This document shows positions 1 through 5,616 of a stretch of DNA of 6,128 nt, one piece after another. The notes under the pieces were generated by a model. That model saw only the letters and a program-made list of their open reading frames with translations, ran no database searches and had not been told where the DNA came from. Source of the DNA: an uncultured Lachnospiraceae bacterium (GTDB taxonomy: Bacteria > Bacillota > Clostridia > Lachnospirales > Lachnospiraceae); contig CAMWSA010000236.1 in assembly GCA_947176785.1 (NCBI GenBank), forward strand, positions 1 to 6,128. Reading direction: 5' to 3'. A program made the translations under genes and the position numbers. Within the stretch, counting starts at the first letter, position 1, and the number at the start of each line of letters is the position of its first letter.

Positions 1-4
1 CCAA

Positions 5-54
5 TTCCTGCACGCCACATGCTGCATAATCGTACAACATGCGGCGTGCAGGAA
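5..54. repeat. Strong 17-bp-arm inverted repeat downstream of purN
   Basis: TTCCTGCACGCCACATG (5-21) and CATGCGGCGTGCAGGAA (38-54) pair over 17 positions with one exception (17 against 42), which is A·C in plus-strand RNA but G·U in minus-strand RNA. The loop is 16 nt. An A-tract (53-59 on plus) lies on the purN side, and only TTGG is visible on the far side, so it is not a standard terminator in either direction within what can be seen. It could be a 3'-end structure, a palindromic repeat, or part of a downstream element cut by the window edge. The rest of 1-130 holds only a 10-bp palindrome, GCCCGCGGGC (67-76), and no credible gene. Confidence 0.6.
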
Positions 55-130
55 AAAAATCTAACCGCCCGCGGGCATATTTCCTTCCTGGCCGTGCTGT
101 CTCCGGCTCTATCCGTCTGGCAGTCCACGG

Positions 131-152
131 TAAAAGCGCCTGCCCAGGCGCT
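131..152 (-). terminator. Probable intrinsic terminator overlapping the purN stop
   Basis: On the minus strand AGCGCCTG-GG-CAGGCGCT (135-152) forms a GC-rich 7-8-bp stem that includes the first two bases of the TAG stop, and is followed by TTTTA. The T-tract is short (four Ts, the first in the stem), so efficiency may be moderate. Its place exactly at the end of purN supports the call. Confidence 0.6.
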
Positions 153-774
153 ACCGCCTATATACATGATCCTGCCGGAGTTCCAGCCTGCCGTTGGCAA
201 TGTCGTCGATGGCCTGGGGCAGCAGCACCCACTCCGCCTGCTCCATAACCCGCCTCTGCAGAATCTCCGGAGTGTCCCCCTGCTCTATCATCACCGGCTT
301 CTGGGCGATAATAGGGCCTTCGTCCATACCCTCATTGACAAAATGTACGGTGGCACCGGTGACTTTAACCCCCCGTTCCAACACCTTCTCATGCACCTTC
401 AGCCCATAATATCCCACACCGCAAAAAGACGGTATCAGAGACGGGTGGATGTTGACAATCCGATTGCTGAATGCGTGTACCATCTGGGGAGGAATCCTCA
501 CCAGAAAACCCGCCAACACCACGATATCCGGAGCAAGCTCTATCATCTGATCCGTAAAAGCCTGATTGAACGTCTCTCTGTCGGGATAGGCTTTGGGAGA
601 TATGCAAAGGCTGCGAATCCCGTGATCTCTGGCGCGGCACAGCGCCCTGGCCCCCGCATTGTTACTGATCACCGCCAAAATCTCCGTGTTGGTGATTCTC
701 CCGGCATCAATTGCATCCATGATGGCCTGTAAATTGGTGCCGCCGCCGGATACGCACACTACAATCTTCAGCAT
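151..774 (-). CDS. purN: Phosphoribosylglycinamide formyltransferase (10-formyl-THF dependent)
   Basis: This cytosolic enzyme transfers a formyl group from 10-formyltetrahydrofolate to GAR, giving FGAR. The protein is 207 residues, typical of PurN. It starts MLKIVVCVSGGGTNLQA with the phosphate-binding loop SGGGTN (9-14). It has VVLAGFLVRIPP (85-96) and the catalytic signature NIHPSLIPSF with Asn108 and His110, then GATVHFVNEGMDEGPII with Asp151, completing the Asn-His-Asp set. GVGYYGLKVHEKVL is a variant of the segment after the signature that I associate with Lachnospiraceae. I chose ATG 774, not one at 804. The latter adds ten non-family residues, whereas GGGAG lies 7 nt before 774 and the ATG overlaps the purM stop by 7 bp. 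The stop codon overlaps a probable terminator, suggesting this is the last gene of the purE-M-N unit. Confidence 0.97.
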   Translation of the reverse strand: MLKIVVCVSGGGTNLQAIMDAIDAGRITNTEILAVISNNAGARALCRARDHGIRSLCISPKAYPDRETFNQAFTDQMIELAPDIVVLAGFLVRIPPQMVHAFSNRIVNIHPSLIPSFCGVGYYGLKVHEKVLERGVKVTGATVHFVNEGMDEGPIIAQKPVMIEQGDTPEILQRRVMEQAEWVLLPQAIDDIANGRLELRQDHVYRR

Positions 775-1793
775 AAGGTCACTCCCTTTTCCCCTGCCTG
801 ACAAGATCCCGCGATCCAGGCTTTCTCACCGGCCGCCTCAATGGCTGCCACCGTTTTCTCCGCATCCGCCGGCTCCACCGCCAGCAGCATACCGATCCCC
901 ATATTATAGGTGTTGTACATCATCTGATCCGCGATATCGCCCTTCTCCTGTAAGAGTTTGAAAATGGCCGGAACCTGGTAGCTGCCCGTGTCCACATGGG
1001 CGTTAATACCCTCCGGCAGCATCCGGGGGATATTCTCATAGAAACCGCCGCCGGTGATGTGGCTGCATCCTTTGACAGTCACACCTGCATCCTTCACAGA
1101 TTTCAACGCCTTCACATAGATCCGGGTGGGCGTCAGCAGCGCCTCTCCCAGAGTCTGCCCCAATTCGTCATAATAGGTATCCAGGCTCTCCCTGGTCATA
1201 TCAAATACCTTGCGCACCAGAGAAAAACCATTGCTATGTACACCGGAGGAAGCGATAGCCACCAGGGCATCCCCCGGCCTTATATGCTCTCCGGTAATCA
1301 GATCCTTCTGATCCACCACGCCCACGGCAAATCCCGCTATGTCGTAGTCGTCCTCCGGCATCATGCCCGGATGTTCAGCGGTCTCTCCGCCCACCAGGGC
1401 AGCGCCCGCCATCTTGCATCCCTCGGCCACGCCCTTGACAATGGCTGCAATCTTCTCCGGATAATTCTTGCCGCAGGCGATATAATCCAGGAAATACAGG
1501 GGTTCTCCCCCTGCGCAGGCCACATCGTTCACACACATGGCCACACAGTCTATGCCGATGGTGTCATGACGGTCCAGTACCATTGCCAGCTTCAGCTTGG
1601 TTCCCACGCCGTCCGTGCCGGACAACAGCACCGGATGTTCCATATTTTTGATGGCATCCAGAGAAAAGGCACCGGAAAAACCGCCCAGCCCTCCCATCAC
1701 CTCCGGTCGCATGGTCTCCCTCACATGCTTCTTCATCAGTTCCACCGATTTGTAGCCCGCCTCAATATCCACGCCAGCCTTCTTGTAATCCAT
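768..1793 (-). CDS. purM: Phosphoribosylformylglycinamidine cyclo-ligase (AIR synthetase)
   Basis: This cytosolic enzyme uses ATP to close the imidazole ring of FGAM, giving AIR, the substrate of the next carboxylation step served by PurE. The 341-residue length is normal. The motifs run in the expected order: GGLGGFSGAF (34-43), SGTDGVGTKLK (58-68) in the ATP/substrate site, DCVAMCVNDVACAGGEP (82-98), LVGGETAEHPGM (133-144), SSGVHSNGFSLVRK (182-195) and HITGGGFYENIPR (245-257). These define the PurM/PurL/SelD/HypE fold. ATG 1793 is preceded by AAAGGCGG (1803-1810). The gene ends TTATGCTGA, in which the ATG is the purN start, so translation of the two is probably coupled. A 247-bp gap separates it from purE, and an inverted-repeat element ends 8 bp before its ribosome-binding site. 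No truncation or missing motif is seen. Confidence 0.97.
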   Translation of the reverse strand: MDYKKAGVDIEAGYKSVELMKKHVRETMRPEVMGGLGGFSGAFSLDAIKNMEHPVLLSGTDGVGTKLKLAMVLDRHDTIGIDCVAMCVNDVACAGGEPLYFLDYIACGKNYPEKIAAIVKGVAEGCKMAGAALVGGETAEHPGMMPEDDYDIAGFAVGVVDQKDLITGEHIRPGDALVAIASSGVHSNGFSLVRKVFDMTRESLDTYYDELGQTLGEALLTPTRIYVKALKSVKDAGVTVKGCSHITGGGFYENIPRMLPEGINAHVDTGSYQVPAIFKLLQEKGDIADQMMYNTYNMGIGMLLAVEPADAEKTVAAIEAAGEKAWIAGSCQAGEKGVTLC

Positions 1794-1814
1794 ATGTATG
1801 ATCCGCCTTTCTTA

Positions 1815-1951
1815 ATTAATAGCCTGTCGGAATCTCTTTGCCCTATATCATGGGGCTTCTATGATTTCAGTCTTATGGATCCCCCTCTTTTTACGGAAAT
1901 ACGAATTATAAGCCGCCATTTCCCGACAAAAGATTCAGAAAGGCTATATTA
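1815..1951. mobile_element. MITE-like 129-bp element with terminal inverted repeats and ATTA flanks
   Basis: The element proper spans 1819-1947. Its left end, ATAGCCTGTCGG (1819-1830) continuing to 1840, matches the reverse complement of its right end (1927-1947, ATAGCCTTTCTG...) at 19 of 22 aligned columns, with two mismatches and one gap. Both ends are flanked by the same ATTA (1815-1818 and 1948-1951), as expected of a 4-bp target duplication, though the flanks are AT-rich. The interior has no reading frame. It carries a 6-bp inverted repeat GGAAAT/ATTTCC (1895-1900, 1918-1923) and a minus-strand TATAAT (1905-1910). The left end lies 8 bp from the purM Shine-Dalgarno. It could instead be a long RNA hairpin native to the operon; copy number in the genome would decide. 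Confidence 0.45.
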
Positions 1952-2040
1952 ATGTTCCGTATACTCCTCGCATATAATCCCGACACTCAAACTCTTACCG
2001 CTTTGGTGTCCTGACTTTAATCGGTACACATTCCGAAACC

Positions 2041-2559
2041 CTATTTTTTCATTCCGTCCAGATAAGCCCTGTAGCCCTGCTCCTGCAGCCTTGCGTCCTT
2101 GGCCTGTACCTGGTTTTTCAGGTTTTCGCCATACTCCTTCAGCTTCCGCAGCAATGCCTCGTCGGAGGTGGCCAGAATTTTGGCCGCCAGTAAGGCCGCG
2201 TTGGCACCGCCGTTGATCGCAACAGTAGCCACCGGGATGCCGGAGGGCATCTGCACAATGGAATACAGGGAATCCCTGCCGCCCAGGGAGGTCGTGTGCA
2301 TGGGGATGCCGATCACCGGCATGGGGAAAATAGCCGCGCACATGCCCGGCAGATGGGCCGCCATGCCCGCCCCCGCTATGATAACCTTGAAGCCCTTCTC
2401 CTCGGCTCCTTTTGCATACTCAAAAAACACGTCCGGCTCCCGGTGTGCGGAGATAATAGTCATCTCATAGGAGATTCCCAGTTCCTCCAGCACATCGGCC
2501 GCTTTAGCCATAATGGGCATATCTGAGTCGCTGCCCATAACGATACCGACTTTTGCCAT
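2041..2559 (-). CDS. purE: 5-(carboxyamino)imidazole ribonucleotide mutase / AIR carboxylase catalytic subunit
   Basis: This cytosolic enzyme forms CAIR in de novo purine synthesis, in most bacteria by moving the carboxyl group of N5-CAIR. The 172-residue length is normal. Family motifs are complete: MGSDSDMP (8-15) for the phosphate/nucleotide loop, SAHREPD (37-43) with the catalytic His39, GAGMAAHLPG (63-72), and GGRDSLYSIVQMPSGIPVAT (93-112). The C-terminal 40 residues form a charged helix. SAHR points to the class I mutase; the MHTTSLGGRD loop is the clostridial variant of the commoner loop. No purK, the usual partner making N5-CAIR, is in the window. The start is set by GGAGG 8 nt before ATG 2559 (core at 2568-2572). 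It is followed after 247 bp by purM, unusually far for an operon; the spacer contains the inverted-repeat element at 1819-1947. Confidence 0.95.
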   Translation of the reverse strand: MAKVGIVMGSDSDMPIMAKAADVLEELGISYEMTIISAHREPDVFFEYAKGAEEKGFKVIIAGAGMAAHLPGMCAAIFPMPVIGIPMHTTSLGGRDSLYSIVQMPSGIPVATVAINGGANAALLAAKILATSDEALLRKLKEYGENLKNQVQAKDARLQEQGYRAYLDGMKK

Positions 2560-2602
2560 ATCTGCTTCCTCCGTCTACTCTTTGCCACCCACAACCCTTG
2601 TC

Positions 2603-2635
2603 TGCAGGATTAATTTTGCCGTAATGTGCAGGATT
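2603..2635. repeat. Direct repeat TGCAGGATT, two copies 24 bp apart
   Basis: TGCAGGATT occurs at 2603-2611 and 2627-2635, close to the purE ribosome-binding site. The 24-bp period is a little over two helical turns, so a paired protein site is conceivable, but a 9-mer repeat may be chance. Confidence 0.3.
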
Positions 2636-2691
2636 TCGTTGTTATGCGGTTAATATGTATCAGATGTGTAATACCCAAACTTACCTCTACA

Positions 2692-2723
2692 TGCATATCG
2701 CTGGCTTTGCCTGCGATATTGCA
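2692..2723 (-). other. Stable imperfect stem-loop in the purE leader
   Basis: The outer arms ATATCGC (2695-2701) and GCGATAT (2713-2719) pair perfectly. A symmetric A·A mismatch (minus strand) follows, then GGC/GCC around an AAA loop. With one bulged base the stem continues through GC/GC and a further A-T pair. Such symmetry over about 30 nt is unlikely to be chance and suggests a structured RNA. No T-tract follows, so it is not an intrinsic terminator. Confidence 0.5.
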
Positions 2724-2733
2724 CCAATCAGTA

Positions 2734-2754
2734 TTTGGATGTACAACATCCAAA
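2734..2754. promoter_or_regulatory. Perfect 9-bp palindrome with 3-bp spacer (operator or hairpin)
   Basis: TTTGGATGT-ACA-ACATCCAAA is a perfect 21-bp inverted repeat. As DNA it has the size and symmetry of a binding site for a dimeric helix-turn-helix regulator. As RNA it is a 9-bp hairpin with a 3-nt loop. It lies within the probable purE leader. It does not match the Bacillus PurR box that I know. Confidence 0.45.
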
Positions 2755-2796
2755 CTTTACATACCGCTGATAGTATAGTCGTCAATTATATATTAC

Positions 2797-2825
2797 AGTG
2801 TACTAGATTTAGTGGAGGTATGCAA
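2797..2825 (-). promoter_or_regulatory. Possible sigma-A-type promoter for the purE leader
   Basis: On the minus strand TTGCAT (2820-2825) and TACACT (2797-2802) are separated by 17 bp. Matches to the consensus are modest (3/6 and 4/6). A perfect TATAAT (2785-2790) follows but lacks a -35 box at the right distance, as does a TTGACG at 2780-2785 paired with TATGTA. One of these probably drives purE, giving a leader of roughly 200-230 nt that would carry the structures described below. The exact start is not determinable by eye. Confidence 0.3.
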
Positions 2826-2888
2826 GGGTTTTTTACATATTATGTGGCGGCCTTTTTCTTAATTTTCGTTCATATTTACCTTATTCCC

Positions 2889-2924
2889 GCTGCCTCCGCG
2901 CAGCCGGATCCCGAACCCGGCAGC
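2889..2924 (-). other. GC-rich inverted repeat after the aminopeptidase gene
   Basis: Just past the aminopeptidase stop lie the nested arms GCTGCC/GGCAGC (2889-2894 with 2919-2924) and GCCGG/CCGGC (2903-2907 with 2917-2921); the two pairings overlap and exclude each other. The minus-strand sequence after it reads GGGAATAAGG, with no T-tract, so it is at best a weak or Rho-assisted 3' end. Read-through from the aminopeptidase towards purE cannot be excluded. Confidence 0.25.
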
Positions 2925-2948
2925 CCCGCCATGCCTGTGTATTACCGG

Positions 2949-4997
2949 TTACGCCTGCTCCAGCGGCTCGTTCAGCGCCTCGCTGCCCGGCAGCACAAAA
3001 CGCCCCTCTGCGATAATGGGAATCCGGGTGCCGTCCTTTTTCACCGCCGCCAGTTCACCCAGTTCGTCAAAGGGGAGGGTGATGTCCGTGTGGCAGTTGA
3101 AATATGCCTCCGCAGGGTCGGTATCCCGCAGCCGGGACTTCTCATTTTCCCTTGCCACAATCTCCTTGCCGTCGGGATTGTATACCTTCACATCCTCCGT
3201 ATGGGTAAAACAGGTATCTCCCACAGCAAAATGGGGGCCTGTCTTTTCCGCAATCAGGATGGGCAGCTTGTTCTCAATCCCCCATCTGCGGGCCATCATG
3301 TAGGCTGTGGTATTGGTGCCGATGGCAAACTCTCCCATGGGCAGGGTATCACGGTGAAAAAGCACATTTTCCTTGATATAGCGCCGCCCCTCCTCCGCAT
3401 CCGGGAAGTTGCCGCAGCTGTAGTCCGTGATCATGCCGTCCTTAAAAGTAAAGGATAAATCCCTGTACTCAAGACCGTGTAAAAAGACCCTGGATACATG
3501 CAGAACACCATTCGTCCCCTCCAGTACCGGGGAAGTGAAGACCTCTCCCACCGGAATATTCACATCCGCCACACAGTTCTCAAAGATAGTCTCCTTCTCC
3601 GGCTTTTGCAGCTTCCACAGGTTCACGGATAAATCCGTGGCATTGCCGTTCATACCTCTTATTTCCACATGATCCGCCTGATCCAGGGCATCTATGAGAC
3701 ATTGTTGAATCTGCCGGTATTTCATATAATCCAGCGTGTTAACCTTGATGGTGTCCTCAAAAATCTCCCTGAAATTCTCACCGATCTCCGGCACGGGAAA
3801 GGCGATAATGGTAAAACTGCGCTCCGGCATGGGAATGTACTGCGTATAGAGTTCCATATTTTTGGCGCAGTACTCCACCCATAGCTTCTGCTGTTCAGGG
3901 GACAGCTTCACCGCCTGGGGCTTGCTCTCCGGCGCAAAGGGTTCCTCTCCGAAAATCTCCACCACTGCCGGTCCCGCATACCCCCTGATCTCCTGCTTAT
4001 AATGCTCGTATGCGGTCTTCAGCACCTCCAGCTTACGCTGCATCAGGGCCTTATCCCATATCAGCCCATGGTCGTCCTTGTGGTCATAGGCATACTGCCG
4101 ATTGGGCCGGGCCCCCTCCAGGTTCACCTCTCTGACCACTGGCTTCAGCCCCAGCCCGGCAAAATTTTCCACCGCCCTGCGCAGCATCCGCTCAAAGCCG
4201 ATATGGTAATACAGATCCACCGTCTTTTTTATGGACAGATCTTTTCCCGTCACCTCAAAGCCGATCCGATAGCCCTCCGTATAAGTATCCGCCATGGTGT
4301 CAATCGTATCCTGCGGGAGACTGTACAGGAATCTGGCGATCTCCAATTCGTTTTCCGTCACATACAGACCATAGCGATACAGATAACGCACGTCCGCCAA
4401 GTCTGCCTCCATGATGATATCCACCGCAGGATTTCCCTCCGGGCAGGCCATCCTGCGGACAGTTTTCTCCGTCCGTATATCGGAATAATCGCTGTTATAC
4501 CAGTAGACGATCTGCCGGATGGTTTCAAAGGGCGGCAGCTGCTTCTCCTCCTGCCATGCGGCCACACAGGCACTATAGATCTCCACCAGAAACTCCATGC
4601 GGATCAGCACATCCTCCAGGTCCCCCTGCGCCGCCGGGACAATGCCATCCCGCAGTTCCCTGTAGACATAAGCCAGAAGCCGCCCCCATTGCTCATCCAT
4701 CTGCGATGCCCCATAGGCTGGGTTTGCCCAGCTTTGGCCGTAATGCTCCGGCAGAATGTCCTCATACAGGTCATGATTCCACGCCTGCAGTCGGGAAAGC
4801 TGCGCATCCCGCATATGCCCCTGCTCCACAAAAGCATAGTAATCACCCAGCTTTTGCGAAAAATCTGCCAGCTTTCCAAAATACGCATCCAGTGCCGGAT
4901 GTCCCATGCTCTCATTCCCCATCTCTTTGATCCGTTCCCGGATCAGTCCATATCTCTCCTGTAATACTTCCTTCCTTTCACTCTGTACCTGTTCCAT
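2949..4997 (-). CDS. M29-type metallo-aminopeptidase with long N-terminal extension
   Basis: Probably a cytosolic metal-dependent aminopeptidase of the AmpS/AmpT/PepS (M29) superfamily, which trims N-terminal residues from peptides. The C-terminal half carries the family signature: MNGNATDLSVNL (449-460), IPVGEVFTSP with ligand-type Glu485, LPMGEFAIGTN with Glu556, TGPHFAVG with His589, and NCHTD with His636 and Asp638. The usual metal/catalytic Tyr seven residues after that first His (Tyr352 in Thermus AmpT, from memory) is Cys596 here, followed by Phe597. Canonical M29 enzymes are about 410 residues; this one is 682, so about 250 mostly helical, acidic residues precede the peptidase part, with no signal peptide or membrane span. 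The start ATG has AGAGGG 7 nt upstream. The frame is intact throughout. Its neighbours are membrane proteins upstream and purine genes downstream, with no functional link apparent. The family call is firm; substrate and the role of the extension are unknown. Confidence 0.82.
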   Translation of the reverse strand: MEQVQSERKEVLQERYGLIRERIKEMGNESMGHPALDAYFGKLADFSQKLGDYYAFVEQGHMRDAQLSRLQAWNHDLYEDILPEHYGQSWANPAYGASQMDEQWGRLLAYVYRELRDGIVPAAQGDLEDVLIRMEFLVEIYSACVAAWQEEKQLPPFETIRQIVYWYNSDYSDIRTEKTVRRMACPEGNPAVDIIMEADLADVRYLYRYGLYVTENELEIARFLYSLPQDTIDTMADTYTEGYRIGFEVTGKDLSIKKTVDLYYHIGFERMLRRAVENFAGLGLKPVVREVNLEGARPNRQYAYDHKDDHGLIWDKALMQRKLEVLKTAYEHYKQEIRGYAGPAVVEIFGEEPFAPESKPQAVKLSPEQQKLWVEYCAKNMELYTQYIPMPERSFTIIAFPVPEIGENFREIFEDTIKVNTLDYMKYRQIQQCLIDALDQADHVEIRGMNGNATDLSVNLWKLQKPEKETIFENCVADVNIPVGEVFTSPVLEGTNGVLHVSRVFLHGLEYRDLSFTFKDGMITDYSCGNFPDAEEGRRYIKENVLFHRDTLPMGEFAIGTNTTAYMMARRWGIENKLPILIAEKTGPHFAVGDTCFTHTEDVKVYNPDGKEIVARENEKSRLRDTDPAEAYFNCHTDITLPFDELGELAAVKKDGTRIPIIAEGRFVLPGSEALNEPLEQA

Positions 4998-5074
4998 AAG
5001 CCATCCCTCTTTCTATTTAAAATTCCGCATGCCCCCTCCAAGCACCCAGGGCCGGCGATCCGTTTCATGCCTCT

Positions 5075-5116
5075 TTAGAGCGTCCTGACATGGGCCGGTG
5101 CCCTTTTCGGGAACAT
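5075..5116 (-). CDS. Doubtful 13-codon reading frame upstream of the aminopeptidase gene
   Basis: In the 4998-5277 spacer, a strong Shine-Dalgarno core (AAAGGAGG) stands 11 nt before an ATG that opens the frame MFPKRAPAHVRTL and then TAA. The stop is 77 bp before the aminopeptidase start. The spacing is long and the peptide has no recognisable attenuator feature: no run of one amino acid and no following terminator hairpin. It may be chance or the remnant of a decayed gene. It is listed because the ribosome-binding site is better than that of several real genes here. The rest of this spacer shows only a weak 5-bp hairpin (5239-5254) and a repeated 9-mer, GCGTCCTGA (5080-5088 and 5181-5189). 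Confidence 0.2.
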   Translation of the reverse strand: MFPKRAPAHVRTL

Positions 5117-5277
5117 GCTGTTTAAATCCTCCTTTGCCTTTTTCTTTGCAGGCTATTTACAACTCCGCCTCTGCACTACGGCGTCCTGAGGGGAAGAAAA
5201 TGATATCCGCATAACGCCCCGGCGAAAGCTTCCCCGTTGCCTCCGCTTCGAGGCTGTTTTATACACGGCAGTTTTCC

Positions 5278-5598
5278 TTACAAATAGGATGCCGCGTACA
5301 GGATGCCGCTGACTGCCCCCAGGCTCACTCCATTGAACAGAATTCCCAGCCATCCAAACAGTTTAAACCTGTCCGCCTCCCGCAGGGCCAACACGCCCAA
5401 CAGCATCCCCACCATGGACAATATGGCGGCAAACAGCCCCGTGAACCCATATCCGGCGGGGACATCCCCGCTGCGGCTGTAGGACAGGACCACCACCACC
5501 ACCAGCGACATTGTACATAAAACACCAAAAACCGTAGACATGATCGCTTTTCCCGAATGCCTGCGGTTTGTAAACATATAATTCTTTTTCTGTGACAT
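5278..5598 (-). CDS. 106-residue three-helix membrane protein (possibly DUF6142-like)
   Basis: A small integral membrane protein of unknown function. It has a basic, cytoplasm-like N-terminus (MSQKKNYMFTNRRHSGKA), then three hydrophobic segments at about residues 18-40 (including MSLVVVVVLSY), 48-72 (GLFAAILSMVGMLLGVLAL) and 81-103 (LFGWLGILFNGVSLG). Between helices 2 and 3 lies a charged loop, READRFK. The Asn/Arg/His-rich start followed by an IMST motif resembles a Lachnospiraceae family I recall as DUF6142; that label is tentative. The start at 5598 has a good Shine-Dalgarno, GAGGGAG, 4 nt upstream (5603-5609). The gene follows the 50-residue membrane gene after 18 bp, suggesting a two-gene membrane module. 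A 280-bp spacer separates it from the aminopeptidase, with no clear terminator. Confidence 0.85.
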   Translation of the reverse strand: MSQKKNYMFTNRRHSGKAIMSTVFGVLCTMSLVVVVVLSYSRSGDVPAGYGFTGLFAAILSMVGMLLGVLALREADRFKLFGWLGILFNGVSLGAVSGILYAASYL

Positions 5599-5616
5599 AA
5601 TGCTCCCTCGCCCTGG

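Larger units (their letters stand above)
2658..2772 (-). ncRNA. Candidate structured leader RNA upstream of purE (unassigned)
   Basis: TATCAG (2658-2663) is complementary to CTGATA (2767-2772). Just inside, 2665-2671 is complementary to 2757-2763 over seven positions; one of these is G·U on the plus strand and A·C on the minus strand. This closes a 115-nt domain containing the palindrome at 2734-2754 and the hairpin at 2692-2723. Within the domain ACATCCAAA can pair either with its upstream partner (9/9) or with the downstream TTTGGGTAT (one G·U, one mismatch), giving two exclusive folds. Position before purE suggests cis-regulation on the minus strand. An independent small RNA on either strand, including a 6S-like rod, is an alternative. 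I recognise no named RNA class, and strand is uncertain. Confidence 0.35.
2560..2948. other. 389-bp gene-free, AT-rich spacer and probable purE leader
   Basis: This is the longest stretch without a gene. It is visibly more AT-rich than its flanks. It contains, in minus-strand order, the GC-rich repeat at 2889-2924, a possible promoter (2797-2825), a perfect 9-bp palindrome (2734-2754), a stable imperfect hairpin (2692-2723), a long-range helix closing both (2658-2772), a 9-bp direct repeat (2603-2635), and the purE Shine-Dalgarno GGAGG (2568-2572), 8 nt before the start. No tRNA-like, T-box or guanine-riboswitch core is recognisable. Confidence 0.6.

Noticed and set aside
53..76. A second terminator formed by GCCCGCGGGC and the following T-run on the minus strand
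   Set aside because: The palindrome gives only a 3-4-bp stem, and the T7 run is 7 nt away and leads directly into the larger inverted repeat.
19..732. A 237-codon plus-strand frame opposite purN
   Set aside because: It runs antisense to a complete purN with all catalytic motifs, has no family resemblance or ribosome-binding site, and spans the terminator and inverted repeat. It is a mirror of codon bias.
775..804. A longer purN starting at 804
   Set aside because: It adds ten residues that no PurN has and overlaps purM further; ATG 774 has the ribosome-binding site and the 7-bp overlap.
996..1952. A 318-codon plus-strand frame opposite purM
   Set aside because: Histidine/leucine-rich translation with no motifs, antisense to an intact purM and running into the inverted-repeat element.
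1949..2341. A 130-codon minus-strand frame overlapping purE and the purE-purM gap
   Set aside because: It is the shifted frame of purE running on into the spacer, with no ribosome-binding site or family motif.
2660..2800. Guanine riboswitch or T-box upstream of purE
   Set aside because: The conserved junction bases of the purine aptamer and the T-box AGGGTGG-ACCGCG motif are absent, and there is no terminator hairpin before purE.
2860..2876. Bacillus-type PurBox (TATGAACGAAAAT resembles AWWWCCGAACWWT)
   Set aside because: Only the GAAC core and some A/T positions agree, there is no inverted partner at the required spacing, and the surroundings are A/T-rich enough for chance.
2655..3458. A plus-strand frame starting in the AT-rich leader, with a hydrophobic stretch resembling a signal or membrane segment
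   Set aside because: No Shine-Dalgarno, its first part is the structured leader, and its second half is antisense to the aminopeptidase. The hydrophobic stretch follows from T-rich sequence.
4002..4964. A 320-codon plus-strand frame opposite the aminopeptidase
   Set aside because: Antisense to a continuous coding region with recognisable M29 motifs, and no domain or start signal of its own.
5239..5258. Plus-strand terminator (GCCTC/GAGGC then TGTTTT)
   Set aside because: The stem is only 5 bp and there is no plus-strand gene for it to terminate.
5153..5353. A 66-codon minus-strand frame in the spacer after the three-helix protein
   Set aside because: Arg/Ser-rich, overlaps the real membrane gene in another frame, and has no start signal.
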